The notes under the pieces: model-generated
The model's database searches: none
What the model was told of the DNA's origin: nothing
Seen by the model: only the letters and a program-made list of their open reading frames with translations
Made by a program: the position numbers and the translations under genes
Part shown: one piece after another, positions 24,478 to 33,625 of the stretch
Layout of the letters: each line of letters begins with the position of its first letter
Position numbering within the stretch: position 1 is the first letter of the stretch
From: C-114 sp963745405
GTDB lineage: Bacteria; Chloroflexota; Limnocylindria; Limnocylindrales; CSP1-4
Direction: 5' to 3'
NCBI GenBank assembly: GCA_963745405.1
Contig: CAVUWY010000002.1
Coordinates: 1,922,001 to 1,986,000 of the forward strand
DNA: 64,000 nucleotides

Positions 24478-25625
24478 AGGCCAAGCGGAAGGTCGTCACG
24501 GCGGTCGATCGGACCGCGACGCAGCGACCCGGCGGACGCCGACCGTCAAGCGATCCCGCAGCGCGATCGTCGCCCCGGCCGCAGCGCCCGGGCGGTCGGC
24601 CGCGGGTCGCCCGGTCACGTCAGCCGACGAGTGGCGAGGAACGGACGGACCGGGACATCGACCTGACCGTCGACCTCGCGCCGGGCCACGGCGGGCTCGT
24701 CCTGGCCAACCCGATCCTCGTCGCCTCGGGGACCTTCGGCTACGGCATCGAGTACGGCGACGTCGTCGACGTCGAGCGGCTCGGCGCGATCTGCTGCAAG
24801 GGCACGACGCTCAAGCCGCGGGTCGGCAACATCACGCCGCGGGTGACCGAGACGCCGGGCGGGATGCTCAACTCGATCGGCCTCCAGAACCCGGGCGTCG
24901 ACGCGGTCATCGAGAAGTACGCGCCGCTGTGGCAGGGCTGGCAGATGCCGGTCATCGTGAACGTCGCCGGCGAGTCGATCGCCGACTACGTCGAGGTCGT
25001 CCGGCGGCTCGACGGCGTCCCCGGCGTGGCCGGCATCGAGCTCAACATCAGCTGCCCGAACGTCGGCAAGGGCGGACTCCAGTTCGCCATCGAGCGAGCA
25101 GGCCGCCGGTGCCGTCACCGCCGCGGTCCGGCGGGCGACCGACCTGCCGCTCCTCGTCAAGCTCTCGCCGAACGTCGCCGACGTCCGTCCCATCGCCCGG
25201 GCCATCGAGGAGGCCGGCGCCGACGCCATCACCGCGATCAACACGCTGTCCGGGCTGGCCGTCGCCGCGGGACCGGACGGCGGCCCCTGCTCGGCAACGT
25301 CTTCGGCGGCGTGTCCGGCCCGGCCGTCAAGCCGATCGCCCTCGGGTCGTCTACGAGGTCGTGCCAGGTCGTCGACATCCCGGTCGTCGCCATCGGCGGC
25401 GTCACCGATCTCGACGACGTGCTCGACTTCCTCGCCGTCGGCGCCGTGGCCGTCCAGGTCGGGACCGCCATCTTCGCCGATCCGGGCCTGCCGGTCCGCC
25501 TCGTCGGGGAGCTTGCCGCCGCGGCGCGCCGGGCCGGTCACGACTCGTACCGGCCGTTCATCGGGACGGCCCTGCCGCGGAAGCCCGGGACGCCCTCGGC
25601 CAAGGGCGTCGAGTACCGGCCGTGA
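24474..25625 (+). pseudogene. pyrD: Dihydroorotate dehydrogenase (class 1B) PyrD, compensating indels
   Basis: After an unusual basic N-terminal extension of about 60 residues come NPILVASGTFGYGIEYGDVV, the substrate loop NSIGLQNPGVDAVIEKYAPL and GIELNISCPNVGKGG, the class 1B cysteine region. Indels: about 4 nt inserted near 25093-25097, one base lost near 25280, one lost near 25343 and one gained near 25367. They sum to three, and the original frame resumes at QVVDIPVVAIGGVTDLDDVL and runs to the stop. Restored, the enzyme is complete. The stop overlaps the pyrE GTG. Class 1B PyrD works with the upstream PyrK. Confidence 0.85.
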
Positions 25626-26313
25626 CGACCTGTCCGGTCCGCCAGTCGACCTGGCCGCCCGAGCCGCCGTCGCGAAGCGAACGGAGGAGTTGTTCCGCCG
25701 CTCCGGCGCCCTCACCGACGGCCATTTCCAGCTCAAGAGCGGCCGCCACTCGGAGCGCTACCTCGAGAAGTTCCTCGTCCTCCAGGATCCGGCCGCGACG
25801 AGCGAGCTGTGCGCCTTCTGGGCGGCCGCCCATCGCGATGGCGACGGCCGGCCGCGGGTCGACCTGGTGGCCGGTCCGACGACCGGCGGCATCATCCTCG
25901 CCTTCGAGACGGGCCGCCAGCTCGGCGTCCGGGCGATCTTCGCCGAGGAGGTCACGACCGCGGACGGCGCCTCGCACCGCGAGTTCCGGCGCGGCTTCCG
26001 CATCGAACCCGGCGAGCGGGTCCTCCTGGTCGACGACATCCTCACGACCGGCGGTTCACTCCTGGCGATGCTCCCGGCCGTGGAGGCCCTCGGCGGCGAG
26101 GTCGTCGAGTGCCGCGTGCTGGCCGACCGTAGCGGCGGGACCGCGACACTGACCTCGCCGCGGACCGGCCGGGTCTACCCGCTGTCGGCCCTCTGGACGC
26201 TCGACGTGCCGACCTACGAACCCGGCCCGGCGACCTGCCCGCGCTGCGCCGACGGCACGCCGATCCACGCACCGGGGAGCACCGGGACGACCGGTACGAC
26301 CGCCGTCGGGTGA
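25622..26313 (+). CDS. pyrE: Orotate phosphoribosyltransferase PyrE, start region off by one base
   Basis: The body is intact: ELFRRSGALTDGHFQLKSGR, YLEKFLVLQDP, a GPTTGGIILAFETGRQLGV loop and the PRPP motif ERVLLVDDILTTGGSLLAML. Its frame has no ATG, GTG or TTG near the pyrD stop. GTG 25622, which overlaps that stop, is one base out of frame. A single missing C near 25629 would join GTG ACG ACC to the PyrE frame and restore the GTGA coupling seen in every other pyr gene. The product converts orotate and PRPP to OMP. A Cys pair (CPRC) near the C-terminus is unusual. Confidence 0.85.
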
Positions 26314-26327
26314 CTGCGCCTCAGGCT

Positions 26328-26599
26328 GATCCGCGCCGGATACCCGTGGAGCGGGTCGTATCGGGCGCGAGGGTCCTGTTTCGTGCCACCTACCCGTGAG
26401 GCGGGTCGTATCGGGCGCGAGGGTCCTGTTCGTGCCACCTACCCGTGAGGCGGGTCGTATGTCAGCCTTGGCGGCGCGGAAGTCGGACCCGCGCGCGTCT
26501 CGGAGCACGATCGAGCGTGGCGTCATGCGGCGAGGCGCGATCGCCCTTGCAGGAACCACCGGATCCGTGCCGAATACCCGTGTGGCGGGTAGGTGTCAC
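26328..26599. repeat. Hairpin-bearing tandem repeats in the pyrE/thioredoxin-like intergenic region
   Basis: A unit of about 49 bp, starting TACCCGTGAGGCGGGTCGTA and ending CTGTTCGTGCCACC, occurs at 26341-26390 and 26391-26439. A partial copy lies at 26440-26460 and a diverged one at 26575-26599. Each begins with a small hairpin, ACCCG-N5-CGGGT. The first and last copies also share left flanks (GATCCGYGCCGRATACCCGTG). No ORF is credible here. The location between convergent 3' ends fits a REP-like terminator or a small mobile repeat. It is not CRISPR: there are too few units and no spacers. Confidence 0.7.
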
Positions 26600-26653
26600 G
26601 GATCGAGCGCCGCGGGAAGGGGCCCGATGCCGAGCTCGGGCGCGGCGCGAACC

Positions 26654-27625
26654 CTACTTCGTGGCGGCGGCGACGGCCGCCTTCAGCTCGTCGGTCGTGA
26701 AGATGAGCGAGTACGAGCCCTGGACGATGCCGTTCCTGTCGACGACGAAGATCCACGGCTCGGAGAGGAGGCCCCAGGCGTTCGTCACGTCGGTCGGCTG
26801 GAGATTGCCCGTGGCGTCGAAGATCGGCTGGAGACTGCCGTTGGCGTACTGGAGCTTGTAGGGCTCGACGTTGATGAAGGTGATCCCCGGCTCGGTCTTG
26901 GCGAAGTCCTTGACTGCGTCGAGGGTCGGTCCGCACTGGCGTGACTGGCAGAAGGCCGGGGTGGCGAAGACGAGGACGAAGGGCTTGTGCTGGGCCAGCG
27001 CGTCGTGCTCGGAGATCTCGTAGAAGGATGGGTCGGGATTCTGGTCGGTCGAGATCCGGTGGACGTCACCGCCGACATCGGCCAGCGTCGGCGTCGGGGT
27101 GTCAGGGGCCTTCGAGCCGACGGCCGGGGTCGAGCTCGTGGCCGCGACCGTGAACTGGACCCGGGTCTTCTCGGTCAGGCCGTCCTTCGTCGAGGTGAAC
27201 TCGGCGATCCAGTCGCCCGCCTCGCCGAACGCGGTGTCGACGACGTAGATGCCCTTCTGCCCGGTGATCGCCCAGACGAACGTCGCATCCGCCGTCGCGG
27301 CCGGCTGGGTCGAGGACTTGGCGAGGTCGTAGAAGGCGACCGAGACCGGCAGGTCGGGCGCGCCGATGGGGTTGTTCTTCTGGTCGGCGAGGGCGAACAG
27401 GAAGCGGGTCTTGCCGACCGGGTCTTGGGCGTCGACGAGGATCGGGATCCGGGTCGGGCCGCTGCCGACCGAGCTCGAGCCGACCGACGCTCCGCCTGAT
27501 CCGCTGCCGCTCGGGGCCGGTGTCGCGGCGCCGCCGCAGGCCCCGACGATGAGCGCAGCCGCGGCGAGGAGCGACGCGAGGGCACCGGGCGCGCCGAACA
27601 GCCGACGGTCCGCGGGGGAGTGCAT
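26654..27625 (-). CDS. Lipoprotein with thioredoxin-like C-terminal domain
   Basis: 323 aa. A signal peptide with lipobox (LIVGACGG) is followed by a Ser/Gly linker, an Ig-like or beta-sandwich region of about 120 residues, and a thioredoxin-like domain. The latter has KPFVLVFATPAFCQSRQCGP, where the Cys pair is spaced CxxxxC rather than CxxC, then GITFINVEPYKLQY and EPWIFVVDRNGIVQGSY. It probably works outside the membrane in disulfide or redox chemistry, perhaps cytochrome oxidase maturation given ctaAB next door. ATG 27625 is backed by TACCCT 6 nt upstream. It is divergent from ctaAB. Confidence 0.75.
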   Translation of the reverse strand: MHSPADRRLFGAPGALASLLAAAALIVGACGGAATPAPSGSGSGGASVGSSSVGSGPTRIPILVDAQDPVGKTRFLFALADQKNNPIGAPDLPVSVAFYDLAKSSTQPAATADATFVWAITGQKGIYVVDTAFGEAGDWIAEFTSTKDGLTEKTRVQFTVAATSSTPAVGSKAPDTPTPTLADVGGDVHRISTDQNPDPSFYEISEHDALAQHKPFVLVFATPAFCQSRQCGPTLDAVKDFAKTEPGITFINVEPYKLQYANGSLQPIFDATGNLQPTDVTNAWGLLSEPWIFVVDRNGIVQGSYSLIFTTDELKAAVAAATK

Positions 27626-27788
27626 GGCGACAGGGTAGCCCGGTCGCCCCAACCCGGCATTCCACGCGACCCGGGCGTCATCGCCCTCAGGACAGGAGCG
27701 TCCGGCGGAGTAGAATCCGCTGGCTTCCGCACCCGCGATGCGCTGCTCGCGCGAGGGATCTCGACGGGTGGGCCGACCCGGAGGACGA

Positions 27789-29694
27789 GTGACCCGATTC
27801 CAGAAGCTCGCGGCGCTCACCGTCGCGACGACATTCGCCCTCGTCGTCCTCGGCGTGATCGTCCGTTCGACCGACTCGGGTGTCGCCTGCCCGAGCTGGC
27901 CCGGCTGCTTCCCCGGTCAGTTCCTGCCGGGTCTCGACGCCGGTATGAACGTCTGGCTCGAGTGGATCCACCGGACGGTGGCGTTCCTCATCGGTATCCT
28001 CGTCGTCGCCCTGGCGATCCTCGCCCTCATCGACCATCGCGACCGGCCGGCGATCCTCTGGCCGAGCCTGGCGGCCGTCGCCATCGCCCTGTTCCAGGCC
28101 TGGCTGGGCCAGGAGACCGTCCGTCTCGGCAACTCCGGCCCGAGCGTCACCGCCCACCTGGCGACGGCGATGATCCTCTTCGCCGACCTCATCTTCATCC
28201 TCGTCCGGACCTGCTTCCCGGCCCGCATCGGCGGCCGCGGCAGCAGCCAGCGGTTCACTCTGCTGGCCGCGTTCTCGGCGGCGACCACGTACGCGCTGCT
28301 CCTCTTCGGGAGCAACGTGACGGCCACCGACGCGGCGCTCATCTTCCCGGACTGGCCGCTCATGGGCGGGACATTGTTCCCACCGCTCACGGAGGTCACG
28401 ACCGCCCAGGTCCTCCATCGCTGGGTGGCGGTCCTCGTCGGGCTCATCGTGGTGGCGACCTGGCTCGTCGCCCGGCGGACCCAGCGGGAGCACCGGGCCC
28501 TCGTCGTCCTTGCCGCCTCGGCCGCCGGCCTCTTCCCGATCCAGGCCGTGATCGGCGGACTCCAGGTCCTCACCAAGCTCGCCCCATGGACCCAGACACT
28601 CCATCTCGCCCTCGGCGCGGCGATCTGGGGCCTGACCGCCGCGCTCGCCTTCGCCGCCTACTACACCGCCCGGACCACACCGGCCAGCGTTCGCGAGGTC
28701 GAGGGTTCGGGATCGGGCAGTCTCGCCGGCGGACCGTCGGGCTCGGCCTCCTCACCGACCGCGCCCGGCACGAGCGCGATCGTGCCGACCCGCCGGACCC
28801 GCGCGGACGTCGTGCGCGCCTACATCGCCCTGACCAAGCCACGGATCATCGAGCTGCTTCTCGTGACCACGGTCCCGGCGATGATCCTCGCGGCCCACGG
28901 CCGTGCCGCCGATCGGCCTCGTCGTCTGGACGCTGGTCGGCGGCACCCTCGCGGCCGGGTCGCGCCAACGCGATCAACTGCTACCTCGATCGCGACATCG
29001 ACGAGCTCATGACCCGAACCCGCCGGCGGCCGCTGCCGGCGCACGCAGGTCGACCCGGAGCGGGCGGTCGTCTTCGGTCTCGTCCTCGGGGTCGATCTCG
29101 TTCGCCGTCCTCGTCTGGTTCGTCAACCTCGTGGCGGCCTTCCTGGCCCTCCTCGCCATCGCCTTCTACGTCGTGTCTACACGATGATCCTCAAGCGCAC
29201 GACGCCCCAGAACATCGTCATCGGCGGCGCGGCCGGGGCGCTCCCGCCGGTCATCGGCTGGGCGGCGGTCACCGGCGACGTCGGCGTGCCGGCGCTGCAT
29301 CCTGTTCGCTCCTCGTCTTCTACTGGACGCCGCCCCACTTCTGGGCGCTCTCGCTGCGCATCCGCAAGGACTACGCGGCGGCCGGCGTGCCGATGCTGCC
29401 CGTGGTCCGCGGCATCCCCGAGACGACCCGCCAGATCGGCCTCTACACGATCCTCCTCGTCGCGGTCTCGCTCGTCCTCTGGTCGGTCGCCCGGATGGGC
29501 ACTCATCTACCTGACCGCGGCGGTCGTCCTCGGCGCGATCTTCCTGTGGCAGGCTTAGCGGCTGTGGCGGGTCGGGACCTCGCCGGAGGCGTCGACGGCC
29601 GGGGCCATCGCGCCTCTACAAGTACTCGATCAGCTACCTGAGCCTGCTGTTCCTCGCCATCGCCATCGACGCCCTCGTCGTCATCCCGGTCTGA
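27789..29694 (+). pseudogene. ctaA/ctaB: Heme A synthase fused to heme O synthase (CtaA-CtaB), many indels in the CtaB half
   Basis: Residues about 1-300 form an intact CtaA/Cox15 half with eight membrane helices and the histidine motifs WIHRTVAFLIG, TAHLATAM, LHRWVAVLVG and LHLALGAAIW. A linker of about 50 residues rich in Ser, Pro and Thr leads directly into CtaB (YIALTKPRIIELLLVTTVPA, then NCYLDRDIDELMTRT, then PPHFWALSLRIRKDYAAAGV). The CtaB half is broken by about ten small indels between 28900 and 29615 and by an in-frame TAG at 29556, yet every family block is present. The GTG at 27789 follows CGGAGGA. Together the halves turn heme B into heme A for cytochrome oxidase. Confidence 0.8.
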
Positions 29695-29710
29695 TCGCGA
29701 CCCGCGGCAG

Positions 29711-31388
29711 ATGACGATCCGGCTGCAGTTCCTCGGCGCGGCCACGACGGTGACCGGCTCGCAGTACCTGCTGACGACCGAGCGGGCCCGCATCCTCATC
29801 GACTGCGGCATGTTCCAGGGCAGCCCGAACGAGTCGATCCGCAACCGGATCCCGCTCGCCTACGACCCCAGCGACGATCGACGCGATCCTGCTGACCCAT
29901 GCCCACCTCGACCATTGCGGGCTCATCCCGCCACGTCGTCGCCGAGGGCTACGGCGGCCCGATCTAGGCGACCGACGGCACCGTCGAGCTGGCGGCCCTC
30001 GTCCTGCTCGACTCGGGCAAGCTCCAGGAGGAGTTCGCCAAGCGCGACGCGCGCTGGGAGCGGCGCCATCCCGACAAGGCCGAGGCCGAGGACCGGGCGG
30101 AGGAGGCCAAGCTCGAGGCCGCGATCGAGCTGGCCGACGAGGGCGCCGGAAGCCGGATCCCCGACGGTCCCGCCGAGCCCTACGTCGTCCCGTCGACCGG
30201 CAGCGCTGCCTCAGGGGAGCACGTCGCGACGAGCGTCGAAGTCGCCCCGACCGCGGGCGGGCTGGCCGTCGGCCGATCCCGAGGCAGGCCCTTCGAGCCC
30301 AGCCGCCCCACCTCGACATCGACCTCGACGAGCCGCTCTACGACGAGGCGGACGCCCGCACGGCACTGGCCAACTTCCGGGGCATCCACTACGACACCGA
30401 GTTCGACGTCGCCCCGGGCATCCGGGCGACCTTCGTCGATGCCGGCCACATCCTCGGCTCGGCCATCATCCGGCTGTCCGTGACCGACGTCGACGGCGGC
30501 CCGGCGACCCGGATCGTCTTCTCCGGCGACCTCGGGCGGACCGACACGCCGATCCTCCGCGACCCGACGATCGTGACCGACGCCGACTACGTCCTCGTCG
30601 AGTCGACCTACGGCGGCCGCGAGCACGAGCCGGAGGAGGAGGCGATCCGCATCCTCGCCGAGACCGTCCGCCTCGTCGCCGAGAGCGACGGCGTCCTGCT
30701 CGTCCCGTCGTTCGCCATCGGGCGGACCCAGGAGGTCGTCTGGGAGCTCGATCGGCTCCTCGAGCAGGGCAAGATCCCGCCGCTGCCGCTCTACCTCGAC
30801 TCACCGATGGCCTCCAAGGCGTCCGACATCTACCGCCGTCACCCCGACTACTACGACGAGGAGACGCGGACGCTCCTCGAGCACGAGGCATCACCGCTCG
30901 ACTATCCCGCACCAGGTGATCGTCAACGACTTCCAGGCGTCGCAGGCGATCGCCCGGGCGCCGCGGCCGTACATGATCGTCGCCTCGAACGGGATGCTCA
31001 CCGGCGGCCGGGTCGTCGGCCACCTGCGCAACCTCATCGGCGACCCGACGGGCGGTCCTGCTGTTCGTCGGCTACCAGGGCGAGCGGCACGCTCGGGGCG
31101 CACCTCCAGGCCGGCGCGAAGACGGTCAAGCTCGACGGGCAGCCCCACCAGGTCCGCTGCCAGATCCGCTCGATCAGCGGCTTCTCCGCCCACGCCGACG
31201 AGTCCGAGCTGCTCGACTGGCTCGGCCACTTCGGCAGCGGCAAGCGATCCGGCGATGCCGGCTTCCCGCGGCGGGTCTTCCTCGTCCACGGCGACCCGGA
31301 CGCCCAGGCCGCCCTCGAGCCGAAGGTCCAGGCCCTCGGCTTCGACACGGTCATCCCGCACTGGCACCAGGTCGTCGAGCTCGACTGA
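29711..31388 (+). pseudogene. MBL-fold/beta-CASP ribonuclease-like hydrolase, several indels
   Basis: The N-terminus LQFLGAATTVTGSQYLL, the metal motif LLTHAHLDHCGLIP and the beta-CASP part (YVLVESTYGGREHEPEEEAI, PSFAIGRTQEVVWEL, MIVASNGMLTGGRVVGHLRN, FSAHADESELLDWL) identify an RNA-cleaving CPSF73/YSH1-type enzyme. The frame is interrupted near 29877, 29930, 30305, 30900, 31056 and 31090, and a TAG at 29967-29969 replaces the Tyr expected after GGPI. A Glu/Asp-rich insertion of about 100 residues sits between the MBL strands. It starts 17 nt after ctaAB. The lesions look like sequence errors, since the blocks are all present. Confidence 0.8.
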
Positions 31389-31422
31389 TCCCTGCCCCCG
31401 GCGCGCGCAGATGCTCGGCAGG

Positions 31423-32199
31423 TCAGGCGCTGCGCATCTCGCGGACGGTCGCGTCGGCCGCCGCGGCCATGAAGCCGTAGTCGGTCCCGACGGTCACCCA
31501 GGCGTAGCCCTGGTCGCGCCGCTGACGGGCCTGGGTCGGCGATCCCGACCACGCCCCGGCAGGGATCCCGTGGGCCCGTGCCCGCTCGACGATCGTGGCG
31601 TAGGCGGCCTCGACGTCGGCGTGGCCGATCTCGCCGGTGTGGCCGAGCGCCGCGGCGAGGTCGTTCGGGCCGACGAGGATGGTGTCGATGCCCGGGACGG
31701 ACAGCACCGCGTCGAGGTCCTCGAGCGCCTCGCGCGTCTCGATCTGGATGCAGCAGGTGACGAGATCGTTGGCGGCGGCGAGATAGGCCGCGCCCTCCCT
31801 GCCATAGGCCCCGGCGCGCCGCGGGGCGATGCCGCGCAGGCCGGCCGGCGGGTAGCGGCACCAGGCGACCGCCCGCTCGACGTCGGCCGGCGTCCGGACC
31901 TGGGGGATGACGACGCCCGAGGCGCCGGCGTCGAGGGCGTGCATTATGCGGGCCGGCTCGTTGGCGGCGACCCGGTAGAGGATCGGCGTCCCGGAGGCAC
32001 GAGCGGCGATGAGCATCCGATAGAGGTCGGTCGTCGCGATCGAACCGTGCTCGCCGTCGGCGACGAGGAGGTCGAAGCCGGCCCCGGCCATGACCTCGGT
32101 CGCGGCCGGGTCGAGGAGGGTGATCCACGAGCCGATGGCGAATCCGGCCCGGAGTCGCTCGCGGAAGTCGGGCACGAACGGCGGCGTCGCTGGCGTCAC
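31423..32199 (-). CDS. HpcH/HpaI-family aldolase/citrate lyase
   Basis: 258 aa, the usual length. The motifs are GSWITLLDPAATEVMAGAGF, LLVADGEHGSI (metal- and base-containing EHG), VRTPADVERAVAWCRYPP with GLRGIAPRRA, and IQIETREALEDLDAVLSVPG followed by LVGPNDLAAALG. The family cleaves or forms 2-oxo acid aldols such as 2,4-dihydroxyhept-2-ene-dioate, using Mg and pyruvate enolate. GTG 32199 is supported by TAGACT 7 nt upstream. It is divergent from the GcvT-like genes and could process a carbon skeleton left by that module, which is an inference. Confidence 0.88.
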   Translation of the reverse strand: MTPATPPFVPDFRERLRAGFAIGSWITLLDPAATEVMAGAGFDLLVADGEHGSIATTDLYRMLIAARASGTPILYRVAANEPARIMHALDAGASGVVIPQVRTPADVERAVAWCRYPPAGLRGIAPRRAGAYGREGAAYLAAANDLVTCCIQIETREALEDLDAVLSVPGIDTILVGPNDLAAALGHTGEIGHADVEAAYATIVERARAHGIPAGAWSGSPTQARQRRDQGYAWVTVGTDYGFMAAAADATVREMRSA

Positions 32200-32323
32200 G
32201 CGGTCCAGTCTAGCCGCCGCGAGGTCGGCGCCGGGCGTTGTAACGAGACGCCCGGTAACCGTCTCCCGCCCGCACGAGTTGTCCCGGATGACGCAACGCG
32301 GGTCCATCCTGCGCAACACGAGC

Positions 32324-32351
32324 GTGGACGGCGGTTGCCCTCCCGTAGCAT
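32324..32351 (+). promoter_or_regulatory. Candidate promoter of the GcvT-like/Rieske operon
   Basis: GTGGAC (32324-32329), a 16-nt spacer and TAGCAT (32346-32351). The same TAGCAT -10 is used by the peptide-gene promoter at 4.8 kb. The start codon at 32471 has its own AAAGGAG site, so this message would carry a leader of about 110 nt. Confidence 0.35.
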
Positions 32352-32470
32352 CGCCGGAGACCCGCGGGGATGGGGGTCGCATCGCCATGCAGTCCCGAGG
32401 TTCGCCGCGCCCGAAGATCGGCGCGTCGACCGGCCTGCCGGCGCGGCAGGGAGAAAGGAGTCGGGACTCG

Positions 32471-33625
32471 ATGGCCGAGTTCGACATGAGCCTCGTCCAG
32501 CGCGGTGCGCGCAATCGGCGGACGCCGTACTACGAGGCGACGCAGCGGCATTCGCCGCAGGGCTTCACGGTCTACAACCACATGTACTTCCCCATCCGGT
32601 TCGACTCGTTCGAGGCGGAGTTCGAAGCCCTCCTCAACGACGTGACGATCTGGGACGTGGCCGTCGAGCGGTGCCTCGAGATCAGCGGCCCCGATGGCTT
32701 CCGCTTCGCCCAGCTCCTCACCCCGCGGAATCTCTCCCGCTGCGCGGTCGGCCAGGCCAAGTACGTCCTCGTCTGCGATTCGGACGGCGGCATCGTCAAC
32801 GACCCGGTCCTTACCCGGATGGACGAGAACACCTTCTGGTTCGCCCTCGCCTCGTCCGATGCGCTCCTCTTCGCTCGCGGCCTCCGCAACGCCTATCCGG
32901 ACCTCGACGTGACCATCCGCGAGGCCGACGTCGCCCCGCTTCAGGTCCAGGGTCCCCGCTCCAAGGAGCTGATCCGCGACCTCGTCGGTGAGTCGATACT
33001 CGATCTCAAGTACTACTGGTGGCGTCGGGCCGAGATCCGGGGCATCCCGGTCGTGGTCACCCGGACCGGCTGGTCGTCGGAGGTCGGCTACGAGATCTAC
33101 CTCCTCGACACGAGCCGCGGCTCCGAGCTGTGGGACACCCTGATGGAGGTCGGCAAGCCGTACGACGTCCGCCCGACCGGGCCGTCCGACATCCGCCGCA
33201 TCGAGGGCGCCATCTTCAACTGGGGCGCCGACATGACCTACGAGAACAACGCCTACGAGATGGGCCTCGGCCGGCTCGTCGACCTCGACCTCGCCGACGA
33301 CGCCTCGATCTCGATCGCGGCCCTGCGCAGGATCGAGGCGACCGGCGTCACGCGACGGATCGTCGGGATCGAGCTCGATGGCGCGCCGCTGCCCGGGCTC
33401 AACAACACCAAGTGGCCGGCATCCTCGGGCGGCTCGCCGGTCGGGCTCGTCACGTCGGCCATCCACTCGCCGCGGCTGGCCAGGAACATCGGCTACTGCT
33501 GGCTGCCGACCGCCCTCGCCACCGACGGCACCCCGCTCACCGTCGAGACCGAGTGGGGCAGCCGTTCCGCCACGGTCGTCCCGATGCCGTTCGTCGATCC
33601 GGACAAGAGGATCCCCATCTCATGA
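32471..33625 (+). CDS. GcvT-like aminomethyl/methyltransferase, paralogue 1
   Basis: 384 aa of the aminomethyltransferase (GcvT)/DmdA superfamily, which moves one-carbon units to tetrahydrofolate. Family blocks are MYFPIRFDSFEAEFEALLND, VAVERCLEISGPDGFRFAQLL, AKYVLVCDSDGGIVNDPVL, VVVTRTGWSSEVGYEIYLLD and the C-terminal RNIGYCWLPTALATDGTPL. ATG 32471 has an AAAGGAG site. Its stop overlaps the ATG of a second, related gene (ATGA). With the Rieske oxygenase downstream, an N- or S-demethylase role is likely; DMSP, betaines and methylated amines are candidate substrates. The true donor is unknown. Confidence 0.85.
   Translation: MAEFDMSLVQRGARNRRTPYYEATQRHSPQGFTVYNHMYFPIRFDSFEAEFEALLNDVTIWDVAVERCLEISGPDGFRFAQLLTPRNLSRCAVGQAKYVLVCDSDGGIVNDPVLTRMDENTFWFALASSDALLFARGLRNAYPDLDVTIREADVAPLQVQGPRSKELIRDLVGESILDLKYYWWRRAEIRGIPVVVTRTGWSSEVGYEIYLLDTSRGSELWDTLMEVGKPYDVRPTGPSDIRRIEGAIFNWGADMTYENNAYEMGLGRLVDLDLADDASISIAALRRIEATGVTRRIVGIELDGAPLPGLNNTKWPASSGGSPVGLVTSAIHSPRLARNIGYCWLPTALATDGTPLTVETEWGSRSATVVPMPFVDPDKRIPIS

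Noticed and set aside
26328..26599. CRISPR array
   Set aside because: Only two to three units that abut directly, with no unique spacers between them.
30916..32991. 691-aa open frame across the MBL, HpaI and GcvT genes
   Set aside because: Joins shadow frames of three unrelated genes and matches nothing.
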